Of a stretch of 64,000 bases of DNA, positions 17,191-25,174 are shown in pieces. This DNA is from Falsirhodobacter halotolerans (GTDB taxonomy: Bacteria; Pseudomonadota; Alphaproteobacteria; Rhodobacterales; Rhodobacteraceae): NCBI RefSeq assembly GCF_022899245.1, contig NZ_JALJAZ010000001.1, positions 899,501 to 963,500 of the forward strand, given 5' to 3'. The position numbers and the translations under genes were made by a program. Under the pieces are notes generated by a model that ran no database searches, was not told the origin of the DNA, and was given only the letters and a program-made list of their open reading frames with translations. Numbering within the stretch: position 1 is the first letter of the stretch; each line of letters opens with the position of its first letter.

Positions 17191-17646
17191 TCAGCGGCCA
17201 TATTCCTCATCGGTCACCAGATCGCCCCAAGCCACGGCCGAGCCGTCCTCTGCCGCCTGGATGGCGATATGGGTGACGGGGGTGCTGTCCGTGGCGCCAT
17301 GCCAGTGGTTCACGCCCTCAGGGGCGAAGACCACATCGCCCATGCGCATGACCTGCTTCTCCTGCCCCTCTTCCTGATACCAGCCGGTCCCGGAGGTCAC
17401 GATCAGGTATTGCCCGACCGGATGGGTGTGCCAAGCCGAGCGTGCGCCGGGCATGAAGGTCACCTCGCCTGCGCTGACATCGTTCATGACGGGATCGAAG
17501 ACCGGCGCGACGTGGACAGTGCCGCTGAACGTGTCGCTGCTGCCGGTCTGGCCGCCCCGTTCCAGCGCGGTGCTGTGTTCCATCTGCTGCGCCTGCGCCA
17601 GCGGCGCGGCAAGGATCAGGCCGAGGGTTGCGAGGGTGGTCTTCAT
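17191..17646 (-). CDS. Secreted single-domain cupin protein
   Basis: A 151-residue protein with a cleavable signal peptide (MKTTLATLGLILAAPLAQAQ) and one cupin barrel. The metal motif 1 is PGARSAWHTHPVGQYLIVTSG, giving two His and a possible third ligand; motif 2 is PEGVNHWHGAT. The ATG at 17646 has AGGAG upstream; an earlier in-frame start at 17685 would hide the signal peptide. It is a clear paralogue of the cytoplasmic cupin at 21251-21646 (shared AWHTHP, HWHGA and a D-E-Y ending). The pair suggests the same chemistry on both sides of the membrane. The reaction is not known. Confidence 0.85.
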   Translation of the reverse strand: MKTTLATLGLILAAPLAQAQQMEHSTALERGGQTGSSDTFSGTVHVAPVFDPVMNDVSAGEVTFMPGARSAWHTHPVGQYLIVTSGTGWYQEEGQEKQVMRMGDVVFAPEGVNHWHGATDSTPVTHIAIQAAEDGSAVAWGDLVTDEEYGR

Positions 17647-17692
17647 GGGGTCGTCTCCTTGATGGATGAGGCGGCCGAGGGCCAAGGAAGTG

Positions 17693-17717
17693 GCCCGCCC
17701 GGAGGGCTCGGGCGGGC
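17693..17717 (-). terminator. Hairpin between hydrolase and cupin genes
   Basis: GCCCGCCC (17693-17700) and GGGCGGGC (17710-17717) form a perfect 8-bp stem with a 9-base loop in the minus-strand spacer, 9 bases past the hydrolase stop. It may terminate or attenuate the hydrolase transcript before the cupin. Confidence 0.5.
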
Positions 17718-17725
17718 GTAGGGTC

Positions 17726-18805
17726 TTACGCCAGATGGCCTTCGAAGAAGCTCTGCAGGCGGGCGAAGGGGATCACGTCCTTGCGGTCGTAGAGATCAAC
17801 GTGATCGGCACCGTCGATGATCACCAGCTCCTTGGGCTCGGCGGCGGCGGCATGGGCGTCTTCGCTGAAGTAACGCGAATGGGCCTCGGAACCGGCGATG
17901 ATCAGAGCCGGGCGGGGGGCGATCTCATGCACATAGGTCAGTTGCGGCATGTTCATGAACGACATGGGCGAGGTGACGTTCCAACCGCCGTTCGAGTTCA
18001 GCGAACGGGGGTGATAGCCGCGATCGGTCTTGTAATAGGCGTGATACATCCGCGTCACCGGGTCATCGACGCCGTCGAGACTGTCCGGCAGCCCGCCCGC
18101 CCGCGCGGGCGCGTCGTCCGAGGCCGCGTCCTCCCACCGCTGCAGGCTCATGGCGCGCAGGGCTTCCGCGCGGTCTTCGGGCGTCATCGCGTCGTTGTAG
18201 CCACGCGCCATGACGCGCGACATGTCATACATGCTGGTGACAGCCACGGCGCGGACGCGCTTGTCGGCCGCCGCGGCGTTCAGGGCCATGCCGCCGAACC
18301 CGCAGATCCCGATCATACCGATCCGGTCGCGATCGATCCCGTCCTGAAGCCCCAGGACATCCACCGCGGCCATGAAGTCCTCGGTGTTGATGTCCGGCGA
18401 GGCGACATAGCGCGGCATCCCGCCGCTTTCGCCGATATAGGACGGATCGAAGGCAAGGGCCGCAAAGCCCCGCGTGGCCATCTCCTGCGCGTAAAGACCG
18501 GCGGCCTGTTCCTTGACCGCGCCGAAGGGGCCGGCAACGGCAATCGCCGGCAGAGGCGCATCGCCGCGATCGGCCGGCAGGTAGAGATCGCCGACCAGCG
18601 CGATGCCGTAGCGGTTCGTGAAGCCGACCTTGCGGTGGGTGACCCGGTCATCCTGCGGGAAGGTCTTGTCCCAGGCCTCGGTGGCTTCGGCCAATGCGGC
18701 CTCCGCACCAAGCGACGGCAGACCCAAGGCGACCGCGCCGACGCCCCCCGCAAGCAGCAGGTTGCGACGGTCGGGGTTCTGAGGGTGCAGATCAGTGTTC
18801 GTCAT
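17726..18805 (-). CDS. YcjY-like alpha/beta hydrolase with twin-arginine-type leader
   Basis: A 359-residue hydrolase. The N-terminus has NPDRRNLLLAGGVGAVALG, a Tat-like leader, so the protein is probably exported folded. The body resembles E. coli YcjY: GDLYLPAD, PFGAVKEQAAGLYAQ, FDPSYIGESGG and the nucleophile elbow GICGFGG. The elbow places Cys, as in dienelactone hydrolases, where most esterases have Ser. A late His in DGADHVDLYD would complete the triad. ATG at 18805 follows AGGAGC. The target ester or lactone is unknown. It lies next to cupin, CMD and alcohol-dehydrogenase genes, a set often seen together in oxidative or electrophile stress loci. Confidence 0.82.
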   Translation of the reverse strand: MTNTDLHPQNPDRRNLLLAGGVGAVALGLPSLGAEAALAEATEAWDKTFPQDDRVTHRKVGFTNRYGIALVGDLYLPADRGDAPLPAIAVAGPFGAVKEQAAGLYAQEMATRGFAALAFDPSYIGESGGMPRYVASPDINTEDFMAAVDVLGLQDGIDRDRIGMIGICGFGGMALNAAAADKRVRAVAVTSMYDMSRVMARGYNDAMTPEDRAEALRAMSLQRWEDAASDDAPARAGGLPDSLDGVDDPVTRMYHAYYKTDRGYHPRSLNSNGGWNVTSPMSFMNMPQLTYVHEIAPRPALIIAGSEAHSRYFSEDAHAAAAEPKELVIIDGADHVDLYDRKDVIPFARLQSFFEGHLA

Positions 18806-19213
18806 GTGTGGTGCTCCTGAATGATATCTGACAGGCAAGATGGACCGCCGCTGGTGGTCGGATAAGGCGGGCCATCTTCATTCCTCCCATGAATATGGTT
18901 CATGGATCCTGTGCTTCGCCTAAGCTGCGCCATTCATACGAAGGCCGCTGAGAGGTTCCGCGAGGATGGCCTGCCCGATCAGGACGCGGCGGGGCGGCAT
19001 CCCGCACGCCCCACAGGCACAGGCTGGCGGCATCCATATCATGCCGCCATGAATATCGAAGTCCGCAGGCTCTGTTCTGTCCGCGCGCCTCCGATACTGA
19101 CCAACATCTGGGCATGTGACTCCCCTAGACCCGGATCGCCCTCGGCGATGACGCGTCTCAATGCGGCGTCCCGGCGAAGGATTTGAAGCACGGTGTTGAT
19201 GGGCCGACGCCTC
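18806..19213. other. Spacer without a recognised gene
   Basis: The 408 bases between the CMD gene and the hydrolase gene hold no supported protein or RNA. The part nearest the hydrolase (18806-18900) must contain its promoter; ATATCTGA at 18824-18831 recurs at 20021-20028 in the next regulatory spacer. Frames between 18900 and 19190 are open on both strands but show no family pattern. Confidence 0.5.
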
Positions 19214-19951
19214 TCAACGTGCGTCCAGAACCTCCTTCACCACCGGACCTGCCGAAAACGCGGCAGGCCATCCCGAGTAGAAGGCGAGATGTGTCACGAC
19301 CTCTCCGGCCTCCGTCGCCGTCAGGCCATTTGCCAAGGCGCGATTCAGGTGTCCCGACAGCTGTTCGGTTTGCCCGAGTGCGATCAACGAGGTGATGGTC
19401 ACGAGACTGCGATCCCTTGGCTCCAAGCCGGGACGCAACCACACTTCGGCAAAAAGCGGGTCGGTGGTAAAGGTCGCCAGACCGGGCACCGCATCACCAA
19501 GGAGGTCGTCGACCGCTTGCACGCGCGTTGCTTCGCCATCGGCGTCCTGCGGCAGAAGTTCAACCTCGCGGCCTGGAAGATCGGCCGGCACCACATCCCG
19601 TGCCTCGAATGCGGCTGCGATGATCGGCGCTGCGGCTTGGGCTGTGCCGACACCGGCATAAAACGCGAGATGGGTCACGATCTCGGACAGCTCGGTCGGC
19701 GTTACTCCGTTGGCGAACGCACGATCCACCTGTGCGGGCAGATCGGCCGTCTGCCCCCGGGCGATCAGCGCCGATACCGTGACGATACTGCGATCGCGAG
19801 GTGCGAGGTGCGGGCGGGACCAGAGATCGCTGTCCACGGTCGTCGTCAGGTAATCCTGAAGGGCGGGGGACACGGCACCGAGGGCCGCTTCCTGAGCAAG
19901 CGCAGGCATCGAGAATGACATGGCAAGGGCGAACGGGGCAAAGCGTTTCAC
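19214..19951 (-). CDS. Periplasmic protein with two carboxymuconolactone-decarboxylase-like domains
   Basis: A 245-residue protein with a signal peptide (cut near PALAQEA) and an internal duplication. Each half carries a CMD core: LAPRDRSIVTVSALIARGQ with EIVTHLAFYAGVG in the first (about 50-105), and LEPRDRSLVTITSLIALGQ with EVVTHLAFYSGWP in the second (about 170-230). AhpD-type Cys-x2-Cys pairs are absent, so peroxidase activity of that kind is unlikely. It is divergent from the alcohol dehydrogenase at 20176. Such duplicated, exported CMD proteins usually neighbour cupins and dehydrogenases, as here, but their reaction is not established. Confidence 0.85.
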   Translation of the reverse strand: MKRFAPFALAMSFSMPALAQEAALGAVSPALQDYLTTTVDSDLWSRPHLAPRDRSIVTVSALIARGQTADLPAQVDRAFANGVTPTELSEIVTHLAFYAGVGTAQAAAPIIAAAFEARDVVPADLPGREVELLPQDADGEATRVQAVDDLLGDAVPGLATFTTDPLFAEVWLRPGLEPRDRSLVTITSLIALGQTEQLSGHLNRALANGLTATEAGEVVTHLAFYSGWPAAFSAGPVVKEVLDAR

Positions 19952-20020
19952 GGGTGTCTCCTGTTATGCGGCATTGGAGACTATGATCCACGATTGCCGC
20001 AGAACAAATGAGCCAGTCTC

Positions 20021-20055
20021 ATATCTGATAGTATATCCTCGTATCTAATCTTCCT
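20021..20055 (+). promoter_or_regulatory. AT-rich divergent control region (CMD / alcohol dehydrogenase)
   Basis: The spacer contains ATATCTGATAGTATA and then CGTATCTAATC, an AT-rich imperfect repeat of TATCTRAT-like units, between divergent genes. ATATCTGA is shared with the region upstream of the hydrolase gene (18824-18831). It is a candidate site for the LysR regulator at 22367; the evidence is only sequence similarity. Confidence 0.3.
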
Positions 20056-20175
20056 TCGGCGCGCCCCATATGTTCGATGGCCCGGCGCGACCCGCCCGCT
20101 CTCAACGCGACGACGGACCTCGTCATGAAAGACGGACGCCATCATATCCCGCAATGGACGGAAAAAGGACCCATC

Positions 20176-21222
20176 ATGACCATACTCGCCATCGGCACTG
20201 CCGCCAGCGATCAACCGCTGGACCGCATGGAAATCACCCGCCGCGATACCGGCCCGCATGACGTGCGCATCGACATCGCGTTCTGCGGCATTTGCCATTC
20301 GGACATTCACACCGCGCGCGGCGAATGGCCCGGCACGATGTATCCCTGCGTTCCCGGGCACGAAATCGTGGGCCGCGTGGCCGAGGTCGGTGCCCATGTC
20401 ACCTCGCACAAGGTGGGTGATCTGGTTGGGGTCGGCTGCATCGTCGACAGCTGCCAGCATTGCGAGGAATGCGCCGACGGGGCCGAGAATTATTGTGACA
20501 ACATGGTCGGCACCTATAACGCCCCGACCGACGATCGCCCCGGCCATACCCTTGGCAGCTATGCCAAGGGGGTGGTCGTGCATGAGCGTTATGTTCTGAA
20601 GATCACCCACCCCGAGGAACAGCTGGCCGCCGTGGCCCCCCTGCTGTGTGCGGGCATCACCACCTATTCGCCGCTGCGGCACTGGAAGGTCGGGCCGGGA
20701 ATGAAGGTGGGCGTCGTGGGCATTGGCGGGCTTGGCCATATGGGCCTGAAGCTGGCCCATGCCATGGGCGCGCATGTGGTGGCCTTCACCACCTCGGACA
20801 GCAAGCGCGAGGCGGCCAAGGCCCTTGGCGCCGACGAGGTCGTGTTGTCCCGCAACGCCGACGAACTGGCGGCACATGCAAAATCGTTCGATTTCATCTT
20901 GAACACGGTCGCGGCGCCGCATGATCTGGACGCCTTTCTCACGCTTCTGAAGCGGGACGGCACCATGACGCTGGTGGGCGCGCCCGCATCCCCCCACCCC
21001 TCGCCCAATGTGTTCAACTTCATCATGAAGCGTCGCAGTCTGGCCGGATCAATGATCGGGGGCATTCCCGAAACGCAGGAAATGCTGGACTTCTGTACCA
21101 ATCATGGGATCGTCTCCGACATCGAGATGATCCGCGCGGACGAGATCGAGCCCGCCTATGACCGCATGGTGAAGGGCGACGTGAAATACCGGTTCGTCAT
21201 GGACATCGCCACACTGGGCTGA
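20176..21222 (+). CDS. Zinc-dependent alcohol dehydrogenase (YahK/AdhC-like)
   Basis: A 348-residue medium-chain dehydrogenase that should reduce aldehydes with NADPH or oxidise alcohols. Catalytic-zinc ligands are in [10 protein letters not shown] and CVPGHEIVG; the structural-zinc cysteines are in [16 protein letters not shown]. The nucleotide-binding [13 protein letters not shown] follows at about 180, and the next strand ending TTSDSKRE with Ser and Lys/Arg favours NADP. The start is the ATG at 20176 with AAGGA seven bases upstream; an ATG at 20125 has no good site. It probably heads a transcript with the cupin (28-base gap) and the cyclophilin-like gene. Confidence 0.92.
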   Translation: MTILAIGTAASDQPLDRMEITRRDTGPHDVRIDIAFCGICHSDIHTARGEWPGTMYPCVPGHEIVGRVAEVGAHVTSHKVGDLVGVGCIVDSCQHCEECADGAENYCDNMVGTYNAPTDDRPGHTLGSYAKGVVVHERYVLKITHPEEQLAAVAPLLCAGITTYSPLRHWKVGPGMKVGVVGIGGLGHMGLKLAHAMGAHVVAFTTSDSKREAAKALGADEVVLSRNADELAAHAKSFDFILNTVAAPHDLDAFLTLLKRDGTMTLVGAPASPHPSPNVFNFIMKRRSLAGSMIGGIPETQEMLDFCTNHGIVSDIEMIRADEIEPAYDRMVKGDVKYRFVMDIATLG

Positions 21223-21250
21223 GGCCCCCATCCCATCGAAAGGACATCTT

Positions 21251-21646
21251 ATGAAAATCATCCGCTCCGGCACCAATCCTTCCGCCAAGGGTCCCGAGGA
21301 GTATTTCACCGGCACCGTTCGCGTCGATCCGCTGTTCACCGCCGAGGAGCCCGGTCGCACATCGGGATCGCATGTCACGTTCGAGCCCGGTGCCCGCACG
21401 GCGTGGCACACGCACCCCGCGGGCCAGACGCTGATCGTGACCTTTGGCCGGGGCCGCGTGCAGCGTGAAGGCGACGTCGTGGAAGAGATCCGTCAAGGTG
21501 ACGTGGTCTGGTTCCCCGCCGGGGAAAAGCACTGGCACGGTGCCGCTCCCGATACGGCCATGAGCCACATCGCCATTCAGGAAAGCATCGACGGCACCCC
21601 CGTCACCTGGATGGAAAAGGTCTCTGACGAGGATTACCAAGGCTGA
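21251..21646 (+). CDS. Cytoplasmic cupin-domain protein
   Basis: A 131-residue single cupin without a signal peptide. Motif 1 is [21 protein letters not shown] and motif 2 is [12 protein letters not shown], giving the usual His-rich metal site. ATG at 21251 is preceded by AAGGAC. It is the intracellular counterpart of the secreted cupin at 17191-17646. Proteins of this type are frequently encoded next to alcohol dehydrogenases and CMD proteins; the catalytic role is not settled. Confidence 0.85.
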   Translation: MKIIRSGTNPSAKGPEEYFTGTVRVDPLFTAEEPGRTSGSHVTFEPGARTAWHTHPAGQTLIVTFGRGRVQREGDVVEEIRQGDVVWFPAGEKHWHGAAPDTAMSHIAIQESIDGTPVTWMEKVSDEDYQG

Positions 21647-21656
21647 ATCCCATCCT

Positions 21657-21674
21657 CCGCGCCTTCGGGCGCGG
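21657..21674 (+). terminator. TTCG-capped intercistronic hairpin
   Basis: CCGCGCC (21657-21663), loop TTCG, GGCGCGG (21668-21674): a perfect 7-bp stem with an unusually stable tetraloop, 11 bases after the cupin stop. No T-run follows; it probably protects or attenuates the message before the cyclophilin-like gene. Confidence 0.5.
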
Positions 21675-21694
21675 GGTCCCGAAGGGAGGGAACG

Positions 21695-22042
21695 TTGAAA
21701 CTGAATGTCATTTTGGGTTCGACTGTGCTGTCCGCCACTTTGAACGACAGTCACGCCGCGCGCGATTTTGCCGCCATGATGCCGCTGGATCTGCACCTGA
21801 GCGATTATCACGGGGTGGAGAAGGTGTCGGACCTTCCCCGCCGCCTTGCGACAACTGGGGCGCCCGGCCGCTATGATCCGCGTAGGGGCGATATCACGCT
21901 CTACGCGCCTTGGGGCAATCTCGCGCTCTTTTACGAGGACGCTCCCGCCGCCGCTGGGTTGGTTCCCCTCGGCCGCTTCGACGGGCCGGTCATGGCCCTG
22001 AGGAACGCGAATACCGTGCGTTTCGAGGTGGCGGCGGACTGA
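21695..22042 (+). CDS. Cyclophilin-like-fold protein
   Basis: A 115-residue protein of the cyclophilin-like (DUF369-type) family. Diagnostic segments are TLNDSHAARDFAAMMPL, the DYHGVEKVSDLP stretch, YDPRRGDITLYAPWGNLALFY and the closing GRFDGP. Start is TTG at 21695 with GGGAGGG just upstream; no ATG is better placed. Family members lack the peptidyl-prolyl isomerase active site; function is unknown. It is often next to LysR regulators, cupins and flavodoxin or aldo-keto reductase genes, matching this locus. Confidence 0.75.
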   Translation: MKLNVILGSTVLSATLNDSHAARDFAAMMPLDLHLSDYHGVEKVSDLPRRLATTGAPGRYDPRRGDITLYAPWGNLALFYEDAPAAAGLVPLGRFDGPVMALRNANTVRFEVAAD

Positions 22043-22366
22043 CCTCGGGCGTTCCGGCCCCTGCGGCCGGGATGCGTGCTTGGACCAAATCCCGGCGCGC
22101 AGGAGGTATCGTCAGTTGGGGGTGAAACCGCCGTGGCCTTGCCGATGGCGACCGGCAGGCGGAGAACGAACGCTCACGCCGCTGCTGTGTTCGCGCATGT
22201 GGCGCCTGATAATGGCCCAGATCACCCACAGGCGGACGCCCGCGTCGCCCTTCAAAAGACCCATTTTGGACAGAATGGCCTGATGGCCGACTGGAAAGGC
22301 CCTGCACGATATGCAAGTTTCAAATGATCTATGTGTGGTGGGGCAGCGCGCGGGAGGGAGATGCGG
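22043..22366. other. Spacer before the LysR gene
   Basis: 324 bases with no supported gene. The final 60 bases are less GC-rich (GATATGCAAGTTTCAAATGATC) and probably hold the LysR promoter. Nothing else was recognised. Confidence 0.5.
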
Positions 22367-23215
22367 ATGCTACGTGAAAACATCACCGACCTGATCGCCT
22401 TCGCCACCGTGGCCCGGGAAAGCAGCTTCACACGGGCGGCGGGCCAGCTTGGCGTTTCACAATCTGCGCTCAGCCATTCGATCACAGGGCTGGAGAAGCG
22501 GCTTGGCCTGAGGCTCCTGACCCGGACGACACGAAGTGTCGCGCCGACCGACGCCGGTGAGCGGCTGTTGCAGACGCTGGCACCACGGCTTCAAGAAATC
22601 GAACTGACGCTGAAGGACATCGCCGACATGCGGGAGGTCCCCGCAGGCACCATACGCCTTACCGTCCCGGATTTCGCGGTCGAGAAACTCCTCTGGCCGC
22701 GACTGATGCCGGTTGTCATGGCCTATCCGGATGTGAACCTTGAAATTGTCGTCGATTACAGCCTGACAGATATCGCGGCGGATCGGTTCGATGGAGGGGT
22801 CCGCTATGGCGACTCCGTGTCGCAAGGGATGATCGCCATGCCCATCGGGCCGGATGTCCGCCAGCTTTGTGTCGCGACGCCCGATTATCTGGACCGTCGC
22901 GGGCGGCCAGGCGTTCCAAACGACCTGTTGCACCACAACTGCATCAACGTCCGTCTTCCATCTCATGGGGGCATCTACAGCTGGGAGTTCTCGCAGGGGG
23001 GGCGCGATCTGCGGATCAGGGCGCCCGGCCAGCTCACGTTCAACTCCGCCGCCCCCATGCTGGCCGCAACCCTTGACGGGGCTGGCATCTGCATGTTGCC
23101 GGATTTCTACGTCGCCGAGCATCTTGCATCCGGGCACCTGCAAACGGTGCTGGAGGATTGGTGCCCGCCGTTCCCCGGCCTGCATCTTTTCTATCCCAGT
23201 CGACGGCACTCCTAG
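22367..23215 (+). CDS. LysR-family transcriptional regulator, C-terminus cut by TAG
   Basis: A 282-residue regulator as read. The N-terminal helix-turn-helix is classic: DLIAFATVARESSFTRAAGQLG then VSQSALSHSI. The substrate-binding half contains VRYGDSVSQGMIAMPIG and CVATPDYLDRRG. The frame stops at TAG (23213-23215) right after FYPSRRHS. If that codon is read as sense, 14 further residues ending LVLDALRYRP follow up to TGA at 23258, and these match the usual LysR C-terminus. So the gene has either a recent nonsense mutation or a sequencing error. Loss of the last helix may leave the protein functional. Start: ATG 22367 has better Shine-Dalgarno spacing than 22361. Likely targets are the neighbouring dehydrogenase/cupin genes. 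Confidence 0.88.
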   Translation: MLRENITDLIAFATVARESSFTRAAGQLGVSQSALSHSITGLEKRLGLRLLTRTTRSVAPTDAGERLLQTLAPRLQEIELTLKDIADMREVPAGTIRLTVPDFAVEKLLWPRLMPVVMAYPDVNLEIVVDYSLTDIAADRFDGGVRYGDSVSQGMIAMPIGPDVRQLCVATPDYLDRRGRPGVPNDLLHHNCINVRLPSHGGIYSWEFSQGGRDLRIRAPGQLTFNSAAPMLAATLDGAGICMLPDFYVAEHLASGHLQTVLEDWCPPFPGLHLFYPSRRHS

Positions 23216-23260
23216 ACGGCGTTCAGCTTGGTTCTTGACGCCTTGAGGTATCGGCCCTGA

Positions 23261-23580
23261 GGAAGGAAACGTCGTGCGGCTCCGATTGCAAGGTTGGAGA
23301 TGACCGATGATTTGGCGTGGTCTTGCTGGCATCGCATCGTCATGAGTTCGTTGCACCCGGCGCGTAGCCCACAGAGCTTCAACGTGCCAATCGCGGCCAT
23401 GATGTCAGCGCGGTCCGCCACAGGGCCATGGGCCAACATTATCCGTGTTCGATCCGAAACATACGTATTTATTCGCTTGGTCCGGACATCCCCTCCGCGC
23501 CCTGACCGCGGCGCGGAACAACACTCCCCGGTTTCGCCGAACACCCGTGTGCCGGAGGGGGCCGTGTTCGCCTTTGGCGG
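23261..23580. other. Spacer with insertion-sequence remnant
   Basis: 320 bases between the LysR and HxlR genes. A minus-strand IstB-like remnant lies at 23290-23439; the rest shows no supported gene or RNA. Confidence 0.5.
23290..23439 (-). pseudogene. IS21-type helper ATPase (IstB) N-terminal remnant
   Basis: On the minus strand the frame reads DRADIMAAIGTLKLCGLRA and then ELMT...HAKSSVISNL. This has the arrangement of IstB N-termini (an RAD..AA..LKL.GMRA segment followed by a D/E-E-h-h segment and a short linker into the ATPase domain). No Walker motifs remain and the frame degenerates afterwards. No flanking IS ends or partner IstA were seen. The match is by eye over about 50 residues. 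Confidence 0.35.
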
Positions 23581-23925
23581 TCACCCCGTTCCGGTGTCCG
23601 TCGATACGTGTGTCGAATAATGCGAACCCCACTCGCGCATCGCGACCAGAACCGGTTCCAACGACTGCCCCAGCGGCGTCAATTCATAGTCCACGCGCGG
23701 GGGAACTTCGGCGTGCACCGTGCGGGTGATGATCCCGGCCTCCTCCAATTCGCGCAGCTGCAGGGTCATCATGCGTTGCGTGACGGACGGGATCGCGCGC
23801 CCCAGTTCGCTGAACCGCATTCGCCCCTTCAGCAAATGGAACAGGATGACCGGCTTCCACGTGCCACCCATGACGGAAAGCGTCACCTCCACCGCGCAGC
23901 CGCTTTTGCCGTTCAACCGCCGCAT
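23581..23925 (-). CDS. HxlR-family transcriptional regulator
   Basis: A 114-residue MarR-like winged-helix regulator of the HxlR family. Hallmarks: CAVEVTLSVMGGTWKPVILFHLL, MRFSELGRAIPSVTQRMMTLQLRELEEAGII and RVDYELTPLGQSL. A single Cys at the start of the first hallmark is where redox or aldehyde-sensing HxlR proteins carry their reactive Cys. Start ATG 23925 has GGGGG upstream; GTG at 23958 would add 11 residues. It is divergent from the dehydrogenase at 24072, and a palindrome lies between them, so it likely controls that enzyme and itself. Confidence 0.9.
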   Translation of the reverse strand: MRRLNGKSGCAVEVTLSVMGGTWKPVILFHLLKGRMRFSELGRAIPSVTQRMMTLQLRELEEAGIITRTVHAEVPPRVDYELTPLGQSLEPVLVAMREWGSHYSTHVSTDTGTG

Positions 23926-23959
23926 CGTATTTGCCCCCAAGCCATTCGCCACGGACACT

Positions 23960-23971
23960 TACATTTATGTA
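23960..23971 (+). promoter_or_regulatory. Palindromic operator candidate between hxlR-type gene and dehydrogenase
   Basis: TACAT-TT-ATGTA at 23960-23971 is a perfect inverted repeat in an AT-rich patch of the divergent promoter. Small TAC/GTA palindromes are typical of HxlR/MarR-type sites. It overlaps the possible GTG start region of the regulator. Confidence 0.45.
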
Positions 23972-24071
23972 TGTAGCGGCGCAATATGTGCGTTCTTGAA
24001 GATTTCGACGCGGTTCCCCTACTAGGCAGGGACGGCCACCGCATAACGCCGGCCAAGTCTTGGGAGAAACC

Positions 24072-25079
24072 ATGAAAGCGATCCGCCTTGCCGCCGCCGG
24101 TGGCCTTGAAAACCTGCATCTGATCGATCTTCCCGAACCGCCGGCCCCCGGGGTGGGGGACATCACGGTCCGCATTCGCGCAAGTTCCTTGAACTATCAC
24201 GACCTGATGGTCGTCACCCACCCCGAGGCCGAAGGGCGCGACCGCATTCCCATGTCCGACGGGGCGGGCACGGTCACGGCGGTGGGGGACGGCGTGACCG
24301 AATTCGCGGTGGGCGACGCGGTGGTGTCCTGCTTCTTTCCGCAGTGGCAATCGGGTCGCAAGGTGCCCACCGATTTCGCGGCAACGCCCGGGGACGGCGT
24401 TGACGGGTTTGCCTGCGAAAGCGTGACGCGGCCTGCGACGGCCTTCACCCATGCCCCCGAAGGCTACAGCCATGAAGAAGCGGCGACCCTGACGACGGCG
24501 GGTCTGACCGCGTGGCGGGCGCTGGTCGTGGATGGGGGGATCAAGGCGGGCGACACCGTGTTGGTGCTTGGCAGCGGCGGGGTGTCGGTCCTGGCCTTGC
24601 AGATGGCGCGGTCCATGGGGGCGCGGGTGATCGCCACCACCTCCAGTGCCGCGAAGGCGGATCGCTTGCGCGCGCTTGGGGCCGAGACGGTCATCAACTA
24701 CAAGGAGACGCCCGAATGGGGCGATGCGGTGCTTGCGGCCACGCATGGGCGCGGCGTCGATATCGTGGTTGAGGTGGGCGGCCCCGGCACCCTTGCCCAG
24801 TCGATCCGGGCCTGCGCCCCCGGCGGGCATATCGCCCTGATCGGCGTGCTGACCGGCTTTGGCGGAGAGGTGCCGACGATCGAATTGATGTCGAAGCAGC
24901 AAACGCTACAGGGTCTGATCGTGGGCAGCCGCGAGCATCAGGAGGATATGGTCCGCGCGCTGGGCGGGTTCGACTGGCGTCCGGTCATCGATCGGAGCTA
25001 TCCGCTGAACAAAATCGCCGAGGCCTTCGCCCTGCAAAAGGACGGGCAGCATTTCGGCAAGATCTGCCTGACCATGTGA
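24072..25079 (+). CDS. Zinc-independent medium-chain dehydrogenase (quinone-oxidoreductase-like)
   Basis: A 335-residue MDR protein. The nucleotide-binding motif is VLGSGGVSVLALQMA at about 170, followed by ATTSSAAKADRLRALGAETVINY, suggesting NADP use. The catalytic-zinc Cys and GHE motifs of alcohol dehydrogenases are missing (the second is MSDGAGTV), as in quinone oxidoreductases and enoyl reductases. ATG at 24072 has GGGAGA five bases upstream. Transcribed away from the HxlR gene, it probably reduces an electrophilic quinone, enone or aldehyde that the regulator senses. Confidence 0.88.
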   Translation: MKAIRLAAAGGLENLHLIDLPEPPAPGVGDITVRIRASSLNYHDLMVVTHPEAEGRDRIPMSDGAGTVTAVGDGVTEFAVGDAVVSCFFPQWQSGRKVPTDFAATPGDGVDGFACESVTRPATAFTHAPEGYSHEEAATLTTAGLTAWRALVVDGGIKAGDTVLVLGSGGVSVLALQMARSMGARVIATTSSAAKADRLRALGAETVINYKETPEWGDAVLAATHGRGVDIVVEVGGPGTLAQSIRACAPGGHIALIGVLTGFGGEVPTIELMSKQQTLQGLIVGSREHQEDMVRALGGFDWRPVIDRSYPLNKIAEAFALQKDGQHFGKICLTM

Positions 25080-25140
25080 CGGGCCTTTCGGGCGGGGTTC
25101 CGGCGGAAACGTCAGGCGGCGGCTTGGCAGGCCCCGGCCC

Positions 25141-25167
25141 CCCCCGCAACCTCAAAGGATGCGGGGG
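25141..25167. terminator. Hairpin between convergent dehydrogenase and methyltransferase genes
   Basis: CCCCCGCA (25141-25148) pairs with TGCGGGGG (25160-25167), and CCT with AGG inside the stem after one mismatch. It lies between two convergent stops (25079 and 25175), so it may end both transcripts. No T-run is visible. Confidence 0.45.
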
Positions 25168-25174
25168 CGGATCC

